Positions 16,812 through 25,535 of a stretch of 64,000 bases of DNA are shown one piece after another. A model generated the notes under the pieces. It did not search any database and had not been told where the DNA came from. It was given only the letters and a program-made list of their open reading frames with translations. The first letter of the stretch is position 1, and every line of letters begins with the position of its first letter. The stretch comes from Chryseobacterium sp. Leaf180 (lineage in GTDB: Bacteria; Bacteroidota; Bacteroidia; Flavobacteriales; Weeksellaceae), in contig NZ_LMPJ01000001.1 in NCBI RefSeq assembly GCF_001424585.1, positions 915,100-979,099 on the forward strand, given 5' to 3'. A program made the position numbers and the translations under genes.

Positions 16812-19800
16812 TCAATACATCTTATGCCTTGGCAGATTAATTTCCTGGGCTTGCGGGTAAGGTTTCCGGGAAGTCATGCTCACGTCTTCGCGCATTTTCT
16901 GGTGCACACTGTAATGTTTTTCCTGATCGTAAACGTAACGCGGATCGGGAATCATCGGGAGTTTTGCCATTTTATGAATGGTAATTGTTGGAAAATGATA
17001 GTCAATTTCAACGGTTCCGAGCAAAAGATAGCATCCGCCGCCCTGGAAATCGTATCGTTTTAAACTGTCGGGGAAATGTGCCGTATCAAAGTAATCGCCA
17101 TTCACATCGATCCAGGTTCCGAAAAACATTGTGCCTTTTTTCGTGGGAACGTGTTTTCTGGAAATAAGATAAGCCAGCATTTTCACCTGTTTTTTATGAT
17201 GTTTTAGAAGATCTTTCACAAAAACTGAACCGCGGTATTTGGTTTTCAATAAATCAAACGGACTGCAGGAAACCGGAAAGCCGATAATTTCGAGTTCATC
17301 AAAGGCATCTTCAAAACGCTCGCGTTTCAGAGTTGGCAGCGCATATTCCTGCACAGGCTCTTCAATTAAAGTAAGTCCGCGGTTTTCAGGTTTAAAATTT
17401 ACCAACAGCAGTCTGGCTTCCACCAAAAGTTCATTTTTTCCTTTTCCGGTAAAACGAAAAGCACCGATAAAAATCAGTGTTTGTACACCTTCCAAACCGA
17501 TAGGAATTCTCCGGATAAAATCTTCAAGAGAAATAAAATAACCATTCCGGTGACGCTCAGCGATAATTTCTTCCGCGATTTTGATTTCAAAACTTTGCAA
17601 AACCATAAAACCTAGATAGATTTTTTTGCCGTGAAGCGATGTCTGATATTCTGAAGCGTTCACACAGGGATTCTCAATAATTCCGCCGGACATTTTTGCT
17701 TCGTGGATGTAAACTTCTGTACGGTAAAATCCGCCTTGATTATTAATCACAGAAACCATAAATTCCAGCGGATAATACACTTTCAAATACAAACTTTGGT
17801 AACTTTCTACCGCATAAGATGCCGAATGCGCCTTGCAGAAAGAATAGCCTGCGAAAGATTTTATCTGCCTGAAAGCTTCTGTTGTCATTTGTTCGGAATG
17901 CCCCTGATCTTCCATGCAGGATTTAAAAAAATTGGTTTTTACTTCATTCAGTTTTTCAATAGATCTTTCTTTTCCGCTCATAGCACGCCGCAGAATATCT
18001 CCGTCTGCGTGAGAAAGTCCGCCAAAATACTGTGCAATTTTAATTACATCTTCCTGATAGACCATGATGCCGTAGGTTTCTTTTAAATTTTTCTCAAAAA
18101 CAGGGTGGAAATATTCAAACTGATCGGGATGGTTGTGCCGGAAAATATATTCACGCATCATTCCACTTTGGGCTACGCCGGGCCGGATGATCGACGATGC
18201 AGCAACCAAAGTTCGGTAGTCGCTGCATTTTAATCTTCGCAAAAGCCCACGCATTGCCGGAGATTCGATGTAAAAACAGCCGATGGTTTTTCCTACCGCC
18301 AGATATTCATTGCAAACCGCTTCATCTTTAGAAATAGAAGTATCACGGATATCAACATCAATTCCTCTGGTTTTTTTTATTAATTCTACCGTGTCATTAA
18401 TGGTTCCCAAACCTCTCTGCGAAAGAATATCAAATTTTTCGAGGCCGATATCTTCTGCTACATTCATATCAAACTGTACGATCGGGAAACCTTTAGGCGG
18501 CATTTCCAAAGAAGTATAATTGGTAATTGGTTCTTCAGAAATCAAAATTCCGCAGGCGTGCATGCTCCGCTGATTGGGAAATTTCTCCATCAGTTTCCCA
18601 TATTCTTGTACTTTTTTTACAATTGAGTTTCGGTCGTGCGAATGCATCGGTTTTCCTGCCAAATCATCCAGTTCTTCTTTAGGCAATCCAAAGGCCTTTC
18701 CCACTTCGCGAAAGATCGATTTGTACTTAAATTCAACATTGGTTCCGCAAAAAGCCACATGATCTTTTCCGTATTTCGTCAAAATATACTGGATGATCGT
18801 ATCTCTGTTTTGCCAGCTCCAGTCGATGTCAAAATCCGGTGGCGAAGTACGGTTGAGATTTAAAAATCTTTCAAAATAAAGATCCAGTTCTATGGGGCAG
18901 ATGTCTGTAATTCCCAGACAATAACTTACAATAGAGTTGGCGCCACTTCCTCTTCCCACGTGCATAAAGCCCATCTCGTTACTGTACCGCACGATATCCC
19001 ACGTGATGAGAAAGTATGCCGAAAACTTTAGTTCAGCAATAACTTTCAGCTCTTTTTCGACGCGCTGCTTCGCAATTTCATCTTCGCCATATCTTTTTTC
19101 CAACCCTTCAAAAGCCAGTTGTGTGAGAAGCAGCATATCTTCTTCATGAGATTTTTTGAAATATTTTTTATTCTTATTTTCAGTGCTTCCGCGTTCTTTA
19201 TAGGTAAATTCAAAATTACAATCGCTAAGAATTTTTTTTGTGTTTTTAATGATTTCCTGATGTTGTGCAAAAGAATTGATGAGTTCTTTTTCTTGTTTAA
19301 AATATTCAGATTTTCGGCAGACATCATCTTCACTGAGTTTTGAAAGAATAGTATTGTTATCGATGGCTCTTAAAATCCTGTGCAGATTATATTCTTTTTT
19401 GGTGCTGAAAGTTACCGGATGTAAAACCACCATTTTTGGAATCAGTTTTTTAAATTCCGGGCGAATCAGAACGTTTAATTCTTCTTCGCGAATGCCTATA
19501 AACTCATTTTCTTTTAAATTTTCGGGCAAGTTGCTTAAAGGATAAATGACAAAAACCTGCTTAAATTCGGGGGCCGTTTCAGAAAGTTCAACGCCATCGC
19601 AATTGTGAGCGGTGAGCATTTTATTAACTTCACCAATTCCGCTGAATTCTTTGGCGATAGCGATATATCGTAATTTATTTTCTTTCCTTACCTCAATTCC
19701 TACAATCGGTTTTATTCCAGCTTTTTCACATTCTTTTTTAAAATCATAAATCGCAGTAACCGTATTGATGTCCGTTAAAACCAATTCTTTAATGCCGAGC

Positions 19801-19880
19801 GCGGCGGCCTGCTCTACCAGATTTTGAACCGATAAAGTACCGTAACGAAGACTGTGAAAAGTATGACAGTTGAGAAACAT
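16812..19880 (-). CDS. dnaE2: Error-prone DNA polymerase III alpha subunit homologue
   Basis: The 1022-aa protein is a C-family polymerase shorter than replicative DnaE. It has an N-terminal PHP domain (CHTFHSLRYG), the palm active site with three aspartates D349-F-D351-I-D353 in the context TSPPDFDIDW, the finger region with HVGRGSGANSIVSYCLG, and a thumb plus helix-hairpin-helix region with CKAHSASYAVESYQSLYLK. Enzymes of this type carry out translesion synthesis with a Y-family partner. The gene lies 18 nt behind the dinB gene in one unit, the arrangement seen in mutagenesis cassettes, but there is no imuA. The cell's replicative DnaE must be elsewhere; the alternative that this is the sole alpha subunit is unlikely given its size. 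Confidence 0.88.
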   Translation of the reverse strand: MFLNCHTFHSLRYGTLSVQNLVEQAAALGIKELVLTDINTVTAIYDFKKECEKAGIKPIVGIEVRKENKLRYIAIAKEFSGIGEVNKMLTAHNCDGVELSETAPEFKQVFVIYPLSNLPENLKENEFIGIREEELNVLIRPEFKKLIPKMVVLHPVTFSTKKEYNLHRILRAIDNNTILSKLSEDDVCRKSEYFKQEKELINSFAQHQEIIKNTKKILSDCNFEFTYKERGSTENKNKKYFKKSHEEDMLLLTQLAFEGLEKRYGEDEIAKQRVEKELKVIAELKFSAYFLITWDIVRYSNEMGFMHVGRGSGANSIVSYCLGITDICPIELDLYFERFLNLNRTSPPDFDIDWSWQNRDTIIQYILTKYGKDHVAFCGTNVEFKYKSIFREVGKAFGLPKEELDDLAGKPMHSHDRNSIVKKVQEYGKLMEKFPNQRSMHACGILISEEPITNYTSLEMPPKGFPIVQFDMNVAEDIGLEKFDILSQRGLGTINDTVELIKKTRGIDVDIRDTSISKDEAVCNEYLAVGKTIGCFYIESPAMRGLLRRLKCSDYRTLVAASSIIRPGVAQSGMMREYIFRHNHPDQFEYFHPVFEKNLKETYGIMVYQEDVIKIAQYFGGLSHADGDILRRAMSGKERSIEKLNEVKTNFFKSCMEDQGHSEQMTTEAFRQIKSFAGYSFCKAHSASYAVESYQSLYLKVYYPLEFMVSVINNQGGFYRTEVYIHEAKMSGGIIENPCVNASEYQTSLHGKKIYLGFMVLQSFEIKIAEEIIAERHRNGYFISLEDFIRRIPIGLEGVQTLIFIGAFRFTGKGKNELLVEARLLLVNFKPENRGLTLIEEPVQEYALPTLKRERFEDAFDELEIIGFPVSCSPFDLLKTKYRGSVFVKDLLKHHKKQVKMLAYLISRKHVPTKKGTMFFGTWIDVNGDYFDTAHFPDSLKRYDFQGGGCYLLLGTVEIDYHFPTITIHKMAKLPMIPDPRYVYDQEKHYSVHQKMREDVSMTSRKPYPQAQEINLPRHKMY

Positions 19881-19898
19881 TTAAGTAAAATTTTAAAA

Positions 19899-21047
19899 TT
19901 ATTTTCCGAAATCAAATCCTGAAGCTCTGCCTACAGCATCTGCTCCGAAGCGGTTTTTAAGGTAATCCATTGTTTGATAGAGATTCATCTGCTCTTCAGT
20001 ATCTTCAAAAAGATTCATCTGATGACTGCCGTGTACCAAATCTGTAAATCGCAATCCCACAAGTCTCAGACGCATTCTTCGGGTATAAATTTTATTGAAT
20101 AGCTCCAAAGCAATTCTCGACAAGGTGTGGTCGGCAGAAGTGTAGGCGACTTTATGCTGTTTGGTTTCGGTATCAAAATTGGCATAGCGTATTTTAATAA
20201 CAACTGTGGAAGTCAGCCATTTTTCCTGTCTTAACTGATAGGCTAACTTTTCTGCCATCCCAGAAATCAGTCTTTTCAGCTCCAACAGATCCATTGTATC
20301 GGTGCTGAACGTTTTTTCTGTGGAAATCGACTTTCTTTCAGAATAAGGAACGACGGGGTTTTCATCGATGCCGTTGGCTTTTTTCCAAAGTTCTTTCCCA
20401 TTGGCGCCAATCATTTGCTGAAGTACTAAAACGGGCATTTCAGATAATGTGTGAATCGTACGAATGCCGATTCTGGAGAGCAGCTGAAAGGTTTTTTCGC
20501 CCACCATCGGTATTTTTTTTACTGAAAGCGGATTGAGAAAAGGACGGATTTCAGATTCTTCAATTCTAATTTTTCCTGCAGGTTTTGCTTCTCCCGTTCC
20601 TATTTTTGCTACAGTTTTATTGGTGGAAAGCGCAAAACTGATGGGAAGTCCGGCTTCTTTATTTACCGCAGCAGCAATTTCCTGCGTCCATTGGTAACAG
20701 CCAAAAAATTTATCCATCCCGGAAAGATCCAGATAAAACTCGTCGATGCTGGCTTTTTCCATCACCGGAACTCTTTCCTGAATGATTTCTGTGACGGTAT
20801 GCGAAAGTTTAGAGTACAGTTCATAGTCTCCTTTAATGATTCTTGCATCCGGACAAAGTCTGAGCGCCATGCGAATCGGCATCGCAGAACGCACACCAAA
20901 TTTTCTTGCTTCATACGAGCAGGATGCGACGACGCCACGGTCGCCACCGCCGATAATTAAAGGAATTCCTTTAAGCTCACGGTTTTGCTGTCTTTCGCAG
21001 GAAACGAAAAAGGCATCAAGATCCATATGTACAATCGCATGATTCAC
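19899..21047 (-). CDS. dinB: Y-family DNA polymerase (DNA polymerase IV, DinB-like)
   Basis: The 382-aa protein has the Y-family catalytic set: Asp9 in HMDLDAFFVSCERQ and D101-E102 in KASIDEFYLDLSG. The helix-hairpin-helix segment VGEKTFQLLSRIGI and a little-finger domain follow, and QMNLF near the C-terminus is a good beta-clamp binding motif. It bypasses DNA lesions with low fidelity. It shares a transcription unit with the dnaE2-like gene and is divergent from an HTH/S24 regulator gene 61 nt away. A minus-strand TAGCTTTG at 21052-21059 resembles a -7 element but would give almost no leader, so the true promoter or start is uncertain. Confidence 0.92.
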   Translation of the reverse strand: MNHAIVHMDLDAFFVSCERQQNRELKGIPLIIGGGDRGVVASCSYEARKFGVRSAMPIRMALRLCPDARIIKGDYELYSKLSHTVTEIIQERVPVMEKASIDEFYLDLSGMDKFFGCYQWTQEIAAAVNKEAGLPISFALSTNKTVAKIGTGEAKPAGKIRIEESEIRPFLNPLSVKKIPMVGEKTFQLLSRIGIRTIHTLSEMPVLVLQQMIGANGKELWKKANGIDENPVVPYSERKSISTEKTFSTDTMDLLELKRLISGMAEKLAYQLRQEKWLTSTVVIKIRYANFDTETKQHKVAYTSADHTLSRIALELFNKIYTRRMRLRLVGLRFTDLVHGSHQMNLFEDTEEQMNLYQTMDYLKNRFGADAVGRASGFDFGK

Positions 21048-21060
21048 GTCACAAAGCTAG

Positions 21061-21090
21061 TTTGATTTTTAAACAAAAATTGTACATTTG
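21061..21090 (+). promoter_or_regulatory. Promoter of the HTH/S24 regulator gene
   Basis: TTTG at 21061-21064 and TACATTTG at 21083-21090, 18 nt apart, match the Bacteroidota TTTG/TAnnTTTG promoter. The predicted start of transcription, near 21096, falls inside the palindromic operator. Confidence 0.7.
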
Positions 21091-21109
21091 TTGTTATAAA
21101 TTATAACAA
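21091..21109. promoter_or_regulatory. Palindromic operator at the regulator start codon
   Basis: TTGTTATAAATTATAACAA is a perfect palindrome: two 9-bp arms around one central base. It lies between the -7 element and the ATG at 21109 (sharing its A), so a bound repressor would block transcription of the regulator gene and might also affect dinB 61 nt away. It is the obvious candidate site for the adjacent HTH protein. Confidence 0.7.
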
Positions 21110-21876
21110 TGTCTATTTTTTCAGATAACATCAAGGTTTTGAGAGGTAAGCGAGAAACCACTCAACAGGAATTGGCAGATTCTTTAATGATCACTCGTTC
21201 GCGCTATGTTTCTTATGAAGATGGCCGTTCAGAACCTCCGTACGATGTTTTAATAAGAATCTCAAAATATTTTAACATCAGCATCGATCTGTTACTTACG
21301 GTCGATATTAGGAAATATCCTTTAAATGATATGATGAATCTTGCAGATAACCGCATTGTGCTTCCTGTCGTCGTCGATAAAATCGGGAACAACAGCATCG
21401 AGATTATTCCGCAGAAAGCTTCAATGGGATATTTGTCTGGCTACAGCGACCCGGAATATATTGAAAACCTGCAACGGATTTCTCTGCCTTTTCTCACCAA
21501 CGGAAAGTACCGCGCTTTTCCAGCGCAGGGCGATTCTATGCCGCCTTTCAAAGACGGTTCTTACGTAATCGGGAAATATATTGAAACCATTAATGATCTG
21601 AAACCTGGCAAAAGCTATGTTTTTGTGACGCTGAACAACGGTATTTCATATAAAAGATTTAAGTCTAAAAATGAAAACTCGATTATGGTAGCGGCAGACA
21701 ATTCTTTTTATCAGCCTTACGACATTTCTTTATCTGAAATTGTTGAAATCTGGCAGTACGCCTCCGGAATTTTCCCGGAAGATTTTGAGCATGATGCCCT
21801 GGAGTATAATGTGAAAGATATGTTCCTGGAAATCCGGAAAGATATTCGGGATCTGAACAGGAAAATTTCGGAATAA
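21109..21876 (+). CDS. HTH (XRE) regulator with LexA-like S24 peptidase domain
   Basis: The 255-aa protein joins an XRE helix-turn-helix (about residues 5-62, TTQQELADSLMITRSRYVSYE) to a C-terminal S24 signal-peptidase-like domain. The catalytic dyad is visible as Ser143 in GDSMPPF and Lys182 in ISYKRF. The likely cleavage region is around KASMGYLSG (residues 103-111), but it lacks the standard Ala-Gly pair, so self-cleavage is not assured. LexA is often missing from Bacteroidota, and a protein of this build next to dinB-dnaE2 probably acts as a DNA-damage-responsive repressor of that unit and itself; this is inference. It starts 18 nt after its -7 element and within a palindromic site. Confidence 0.85.
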   Translation: MSIFSDNIKVLRGKRETTQQELADSLMITRSRYVSYEDGRSEPPYDVLIRISKYFNISIDLLLTVDIRKYPLNDMMNLADNRIVLPVVVDKIGNNSIEIIPQKASMGYLSGYSDPEYIENLQRISLPFLTNGKYRAFPAQGDSMPPFKDGSYVIGKYIETINDLKPGKSYVFVTLNNGISYKRFKSKNENSIMVAADNSFYQPYDISLSEIVEIWQYASGIFPEDFEHDALEYNVKDMFLEIRKDIRDLNRKISE

Positions 21877-22007
21877 TTCCATTTTTTCAGAAATAAAAAT
21901 TTTACTTCTTTTTTTTAAATATTTAAAAACCATCACAACCTTCTTCACTCTTCCGTGAGCGCTCATTCTGAAGTTTTTAGCTAAAAATAATCTTATCAGT
22001 CTATTAC

Positions 22008-22042
22008 ACGTCACGTTTTGACGTTTCAGCGTACTACTTTTG
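22008..22042 (+). promoter_or_regulatory. Inverted repeat and -7 element before the patatin gene
   Basis: ACGTCA (22008-22013) and TGACGT (22019-22024) form a perfect inverted repeat with 5-nt spacer, followed by TACTTTTG (22035-22042), a TAnnTTTG element 23 nt before the start codon. It could be an operator over the -33 region. Confidence 0.45.
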
Positions 22043-22065
22043 ATTATCAGATAACAGAATCAGAA

Positions 22066-23103
22066 ATGAAAAAGACAACCATTTTATCACTAGATGGTGG
22101 CGGAATAAGAGGTATTATCACTTGTATCATATTGCGCTACATAGAAGAGCAACTGCAGCAGCACGATCATCCAAAAGCAAGATTGGGCGATTATTTTGAT
22201 CTGGTTGCCGGCAGCAGCACGGGCGCGCTTATCGCATCGATTATTTTGTGCCCCGACGAAAACAGAAAAGCAAAACATTCTATACAGAAAGGCCTAGAAC
22301 TGTACGCCGAGAAAGGCGAAGGTATTTTTCAGGTATCTTTTTGGGAAAGACTGGTCAATCCGTATGGGTTGTTTAATGAGAAAATATCGCAGTGTCATTT
22401 AGAAAAAAACCTCAGCGATTTTTTTGGGAATTTAGAACTGAAAGAATTTATAAAACCTTGTTTGATTACCAGCTACGACATCGAAAACCGGCGGGCAAAA
22501 CTTTTCAACTCGTGGAAAGCACAGCGCAATACCGACAATTTTTACGTACGCGATATTTGCAGGGCAACGTCTGCGGCGCCTACCTATTTTAGTCCGGTGC
22601 AGATAAAATCAATGTACGGACAGGTATTCAGTTTAATTGATGGCGGAATGTTTGCCAATAATCCGGCACTTTGCGCGTATGCTGAGGCAAGAAAAATTCC
22701 GTTTGCAGAGGTTTTAAAAAATGATCAGAAACAAAATTATCCCGATTTTAACGACATGATTATTGTTTCGCTCGGCACAGGAATCGAAGCAAAACCTTAC
22801 TCATTTAAAAAACTTCAAAAAGCCGGAAAAATAGGCTGGATCAATCCAATCATTGATATTTTGCTTTCTTCTAATGCAGAAACGGTAGATTATCAGCTTC
22901 GGCAAATGTATGACACAGTTTGCGAGAAAAATCAGAAAAATTATTACCGCCTGAATCCGTCATTAAAAAATGCGGCACCGGCGATGGATAATGTATCGGC
23001 AGCAAATATTAATAATTTGATACAGGCCGGACTGAGCTATATTGATGATCACAAAGAATCATTAAACGAAATTGTACAGAAACTCATTCAGAATAAAATA
23101 TAA
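22066..23103 (+). CDS. Patatin-like phospholipase
   Basis: The 345-aa cytoplasmic protein is a patatin-family lipid acyl hydrolase. The oxyanion loop DGGGIRG is at residues 10-16, the nucleophile elbow is G-S-S51-T-G (GSSTG), and the dyad Asp192 is in DGGMFANNP. The start MKKTTILSLD at 22066 is chosen over an in-frame codon at 22018 because the domain begins at once. Patatins split fatty acids from phospholipids; some serve as toxic effectors in CBASS defence, but no nucleotidyltransferase gene is nearby, so a housekeeping or stress role is more likely. A strong terminator follows and a WYL regulator gene is next on the same strand. Confidence 0.92.
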   Translation: MKKTTILSLDGGGIRGIITCIILRYIEEQLQQHDHPKARLGDYFDLVAGSSTGALIASIILCPDENRKAKHSIQKGLELYAEKGEGIFQVSFWERLVNPYGLFNEKISQCHLEKNLSDFFGNLELKEFIKPCLITSYDIENRRAKLFNSWKAQRNTDNFYVRDICRATSAAPTYFSPVQIKSMYGQVFSLIDGGMFANNPALCAYAEARKIPFAEVLKNDQKQNYPDFNDMIIVSLGTGIEAKPYSFKKLQKAGKIGWINPIIDILLSSNAETVDYQLRQMYDTVCEKNQKNYYRLNPSLKNAAPAMDNVSAANINNLIQAGLSYIDDHKESLNEIVQKLIQNKI

Positions 23104-23161
23104 TTAAATAAGCTTATATAATAGTTTTATAGTGTGTTTTGATTATAATCCTGTTTGATTC

Positions 23162-23204
23162 AAATCTTCATTAAAGTACAATTTTGTTTTAATGAAGATT
23201 TTTT
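23162..23204 (+). terminator. Terminator of the patatin gene
   Basis: Arms 23162-23175 and 23188-23201 form a perfect 14-bp stem (core AATCTTCATT) with a 12-nt loop, followed by T residues. Confidence 0.8.
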
Positions 23205-23223
23205 AACAATACAAAATAAAACA

Positions 23224-23257
23224 CGACACCGTTTGTCGCATTTACCTTTTATATTTG
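23224..23257 (+). promoter_or_regulatory. Inverted repeat and -7 element before the WYL regulator gene
   Basis: CGACA (23224-23228) and TGTCG (23234-23238) are an inverted repeat with 5-nt spacer; TATATTTG (23250-23257) is a TAnnTTTG element 18 nt before the start. The repeat has the same layout as the one before the patatin gene. Confidence 0.45.
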
Positions 23258-23275
23258 TTTTACAAAAGACCGGTC

Positions 23276-24196
23276 ATGAAAAAGGATTTTTACTTAACAC
23301 GCTACGCACTCATCATCAAAAAACTGGAAACTGCGCCCGCAACCTATTCGCAGCTGGAAGATTATCTGCTGAGTTCGTTTGAGTTTCAGGATGCCGGCAT
23401 CAGCAGCTATTCTATCCGTACGTTGCAGCGCGATGTGCGTGAGATTGCAAACCTTTTCAACCTGTCGATTCACAACAAAAAGAAAGGTGACAACCGCTAT
23501 TATATTGAAAGCCGGCCGATGATGGAAGTCGATGAATACAACCAGAAGCTGCTGGAATCTTTTCAGGTGAGTAACGCGCTTAATGTACATCCGGATTTTG
23601 CAGATCTCATCTTTTTTGAAAGCCGGAAACCGACGGGTGTAGAGCATTTTTATGATCTTTTTTTTGCCATCAGAAACCGGAGAATTGTCAGTTTTGAGCA
23701 TTATAACTACAAAAACAAACTGATGACATCACGGAAAGTACACCCTTTGGCATTGAAAGAATCCAAAGACCGCTGGTATCTTATTTCGGTGGATACCAAA
23801 GACAAATCGCTGAAATCTTTCGGACTCGACCGCATCAATTATCTGAATGTAAGCGACAAAAAATTCAGGGAAAAATATAAATATAATTTCCGCGAACATT
23901 TTAAAAATGCTTTTGGCGTAATGAATCTCAGTGAGCAGATTCCTGAGAAAATCGTGCTTAAATGTAGCATTCATCAGGGTGAATATATTCGGAGTTTTCC
24001 GCTCCACCAGTCGCAAAAAGAAATAAAAGAGACCGTGAATGACATCTTTTTTGAATATTTTCTTCATCCGACGTACGATTTTATGCAGGAAATTTTATCT
24101 TTTGGGAAAGAAGCTGTCGTTCTTGAGCCGGAAATTCTGGTACAGAATATCCGCAATCATCTGCAGGAATCGCTGGATCATTACCTTAAAAACTGA
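23276..24196 (+). CDS. WYL domain transcriptional regulator
   Basis: The 306-aa protein has an N-terminal winged-helix region (about residues 5-75, with SYSIRTLQRDVREIANLFN) and a WYL domain (about 130-210) whose core reads LMTSRKVHPLALKESKDRWYLIS followed by KSFGLDRI, then a C-terminal WCX-like extension. WYL proteins sense nucleotides, nucleic acid ends or small ligands and often act as repressors, including of defence genes. The start MKKDFYL at 23276 is preferred over 23255. The inverted repeat in its own promoter is a likely autoregulatory site. A similar repeat before the patatin gene suggests, but does not show, a shared regulon. Confidence 0.9.
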   Translation: MKKDFYLTRYALIIKKLETAPATYSQLEDYLLSSFEFQDAGISSYSIRTLQRDVREIANLFNLSIHNKKKGDNRYYIESRPMMEVDEYNQKLLESFQVSNALNVHPDFADLIFFESRKPTGVEHFYDLFFAIRNRRIVSFEHYNYKNKLMTSRKVHPLALKESKDRWYLISVDTKDKSLKSFGLDRINYLNVSDKKFREKYKYNFREHFKNAFGVMNLSEQIPEKIVLKCSIHQGEYIRSFPLHQSQKEIKETVNDIFFEYFLHPTYDFMQEILSFGKEAVVLEPEILVQNIRNHLQESLDHYLKN

Positions 24197-24247
24197 AAAC
24201 ACGTTACGTATCAGAATTTTAAGTACATTTACTTTAAACATTTTCCT

Positions 24248-24877
24248 TTGAAAAAAGTCGCACTTTTTCTGCTTATTATCATTTCTAATTTCTGTTTTGC
24301 GCAGCAGACGGAAGAATTCAGGCAGATCAAAAACTATTACAATCAGCACCGGAGTATGCTCGGGAAAGAATTTAAGAAAAAATTTGATGCTGAAAAAAAC
24401 ACCGATTCAAAAAAAATGATTCGTCAGGATTTTCTTCTGTTTATGAGCAAAATGGACAGCATTGAAAACACGGCTTTCGTCGGTGCTCTTTTAAAAGTAA
24501 AAAATCTTGAAGATTTAAATAAAATCAAAACAAAAAATGGTTTGACCAGTTTAAACGTCTCAGACGGTGATAAAATCGCGAAATCTGAAAAACCGGCGGA
24601 ATATCCAGGAGGAATTAATGTTTTACGGAAAGAAATTGAGGATATTTTTTATAATGACGGAGTTAAATCCGGTACAGATCAGGTGAAAACCTCGATTGTT
24701 TTTACGGTAGAACGCGACGGAAGCATCAGTGATGTCAATGCGAGTGGAGACAATTTTATTTTTAACCGTCAGGCGGAGATTGCGGTCTATTCTCTATCAC
24801 AGAAATTTTTGCCAGCGGTGAGTAATGGTGAAACCATCCGTACACGATTCAGGCTTCCGCTTTCATTTTCTAAATAA
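24248..24877 (+). CDS. Secreted TonB C-terminal-like protein
   Basis: The 209-aa product has a signal peptide (MKKVALFLLIIISNFCFAQ) and a C-terminal domain (about residues 115-209) with AEYPGGINVLRKEI, VFTVERDGSISDV and RFRLPLSF, the layout of TonB C-terminal (energy transducer-like) domains that are abundant in Bacteroidota. It lacks a long Pro-rich linker and a membrane anchor, so it is probably not a true TonB. The start codon is TTG at 24248: it is the only position that gives the signal peptide, and the next Met lies deep in the mature part. It follows the WYL gene by 51 nt. Confidence 0.75.
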   Translation: MKKVALFLLIIISNFCFAQQTEEFRQIKNYYNQHRSMLGKEFKKKFDAEKNTDSKKMIRQDFLLFMSKMDSIENTAFVGALLKVKNLEDLNKIKTKNGLTSLNVSDGDKIAKSEKPAEYPGGINVLRKEIEDIFYNDGVKSGTDQVKTSIVFTVERDGSISDVNASGDNFIFNRQAEIAVYSLSQKFLPAVSNGETIRTRFRLPLSFSK

Positions 24878-24912
24878 ATCCCACTTTAAATCCCACAAGT
24901 AGAATATATTTT

Positions 24913-24920
24913 TATCTTTG
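24913..24920 (+). promoter_or_regulatory. Candidate -7 element of the barrel gene at 24935
   Basis: TATCTTTG fits TAnnTTTG and lies 14 nt before the start codon. No clear -33 element. Confidence 0.45.
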
Positions 24921-24934
24921 CCAAAAATTAACCG

Positions 24935-25486
24935 ATGAAAAAAATTATTTTGGGAATCTGTTTTTCGTTTCTTGCTTTAAACATCACTGCGCAGGAAACT
25001 GAAAAAGAACGCCGCAATGACATTATGATTGATCCGGTGCTTTTGATTGCGGTACCGTCTATCAATATCAGTTACGAAAGACTTTTAAACAAAGACATGG
25101 GTGTTGGAATTAATGCTCTCATTACGCTCAATAACTACGATCATGTTCAGCAGTTTAGTCCTTATTTCAGATATTATCTAGGAAGAAAGTTTGCCTCAGG
25201 ATTTTTCCTGGAAGGTTTTATCCCAATTACAAATAATCCTATCGATCGCTACGAAACTTACTACGATCCTGTATTCAACAATACAGTAAACCGATATGTT
25301 GGAGATAAAAAAACTACTACAGTTGGTATTGGTTTTGGTTTTGGAGGAAAATGGGCCATAAAAGACCGTCTGGTTCTTGAAGCAAGTGTCGGAATTGGAA
25401 GACGTTTTATGAGCAGCGAGCAAAGCTACGGTGCATCAACTGATCTCACAGGAAAATTCATGGGCGGCGTCGGATATCGTTTTTAA
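24935..25486 (+). CDS. Outer-membrane beta-barrel protein
   Basis: The 183-aa protein has a signal peptide (MKKIILGICFSFLALNITAQ) and alternating strands such as FSPYFRYYLGRKF, FFLEGFIPI and VGIGFGFGGKWAI, ending in MGGVGYRF, the aromatic C-terminal residue expected of barrel proteins inserted by the BAM complex. It resembles the small porin-family or DUF3575-like barrels. No enzymatic role is visible. It is transcribed from its own candidate promoter and stops at a strong terminator before tadA. Confidence 0.8.
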   Translation: MKKIILGICFSFLALNITAQETEKERRNDIMIDPVLLIAVPSINISYERLLNKDMGVGINALITLNNYDHVQQFSPYFRYYLGRKFASGFFLEGFIPITNNPIDRYETYYDPVFNNTVNRYVGDKKTTTVGIGFGFGGKWAIKDRLVLEASVGIGRRFMSSEQSYGASTDLTGKFMGGVGYRF

Positions 25487-25506
25487 ATACATGTAATAAT
25501 CATTTT

Positions 25507-25533
25507 AAAGCTTAGTTTTGCACTAAGCTTTTC
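25507..25533 (+). terminator. Terminator between the barrel gene and tadA
   Basis: AAAGCTTAG (25507-25515) and CTAAGCTTT (25523-25531) form a perfect 9-bp stem with loop TTTTGCA and a short T tail. The loop and left arm also contain TAGTTTTG (25513-25520), a TAnnTTTG element 15 nt before tadA, so terminator and promoter may overlap. Confidence 0.75.
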
Positions 25534-25535
25534 TT

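Noticed and set aside
22066..23103. The patatin gene as a CBASS effector (CapV).
   Set aside because: No CD-NTase, Cap2/Cap3 or other CBASS gene is within the window; neighbours are a WYL regulator and envelope genes.
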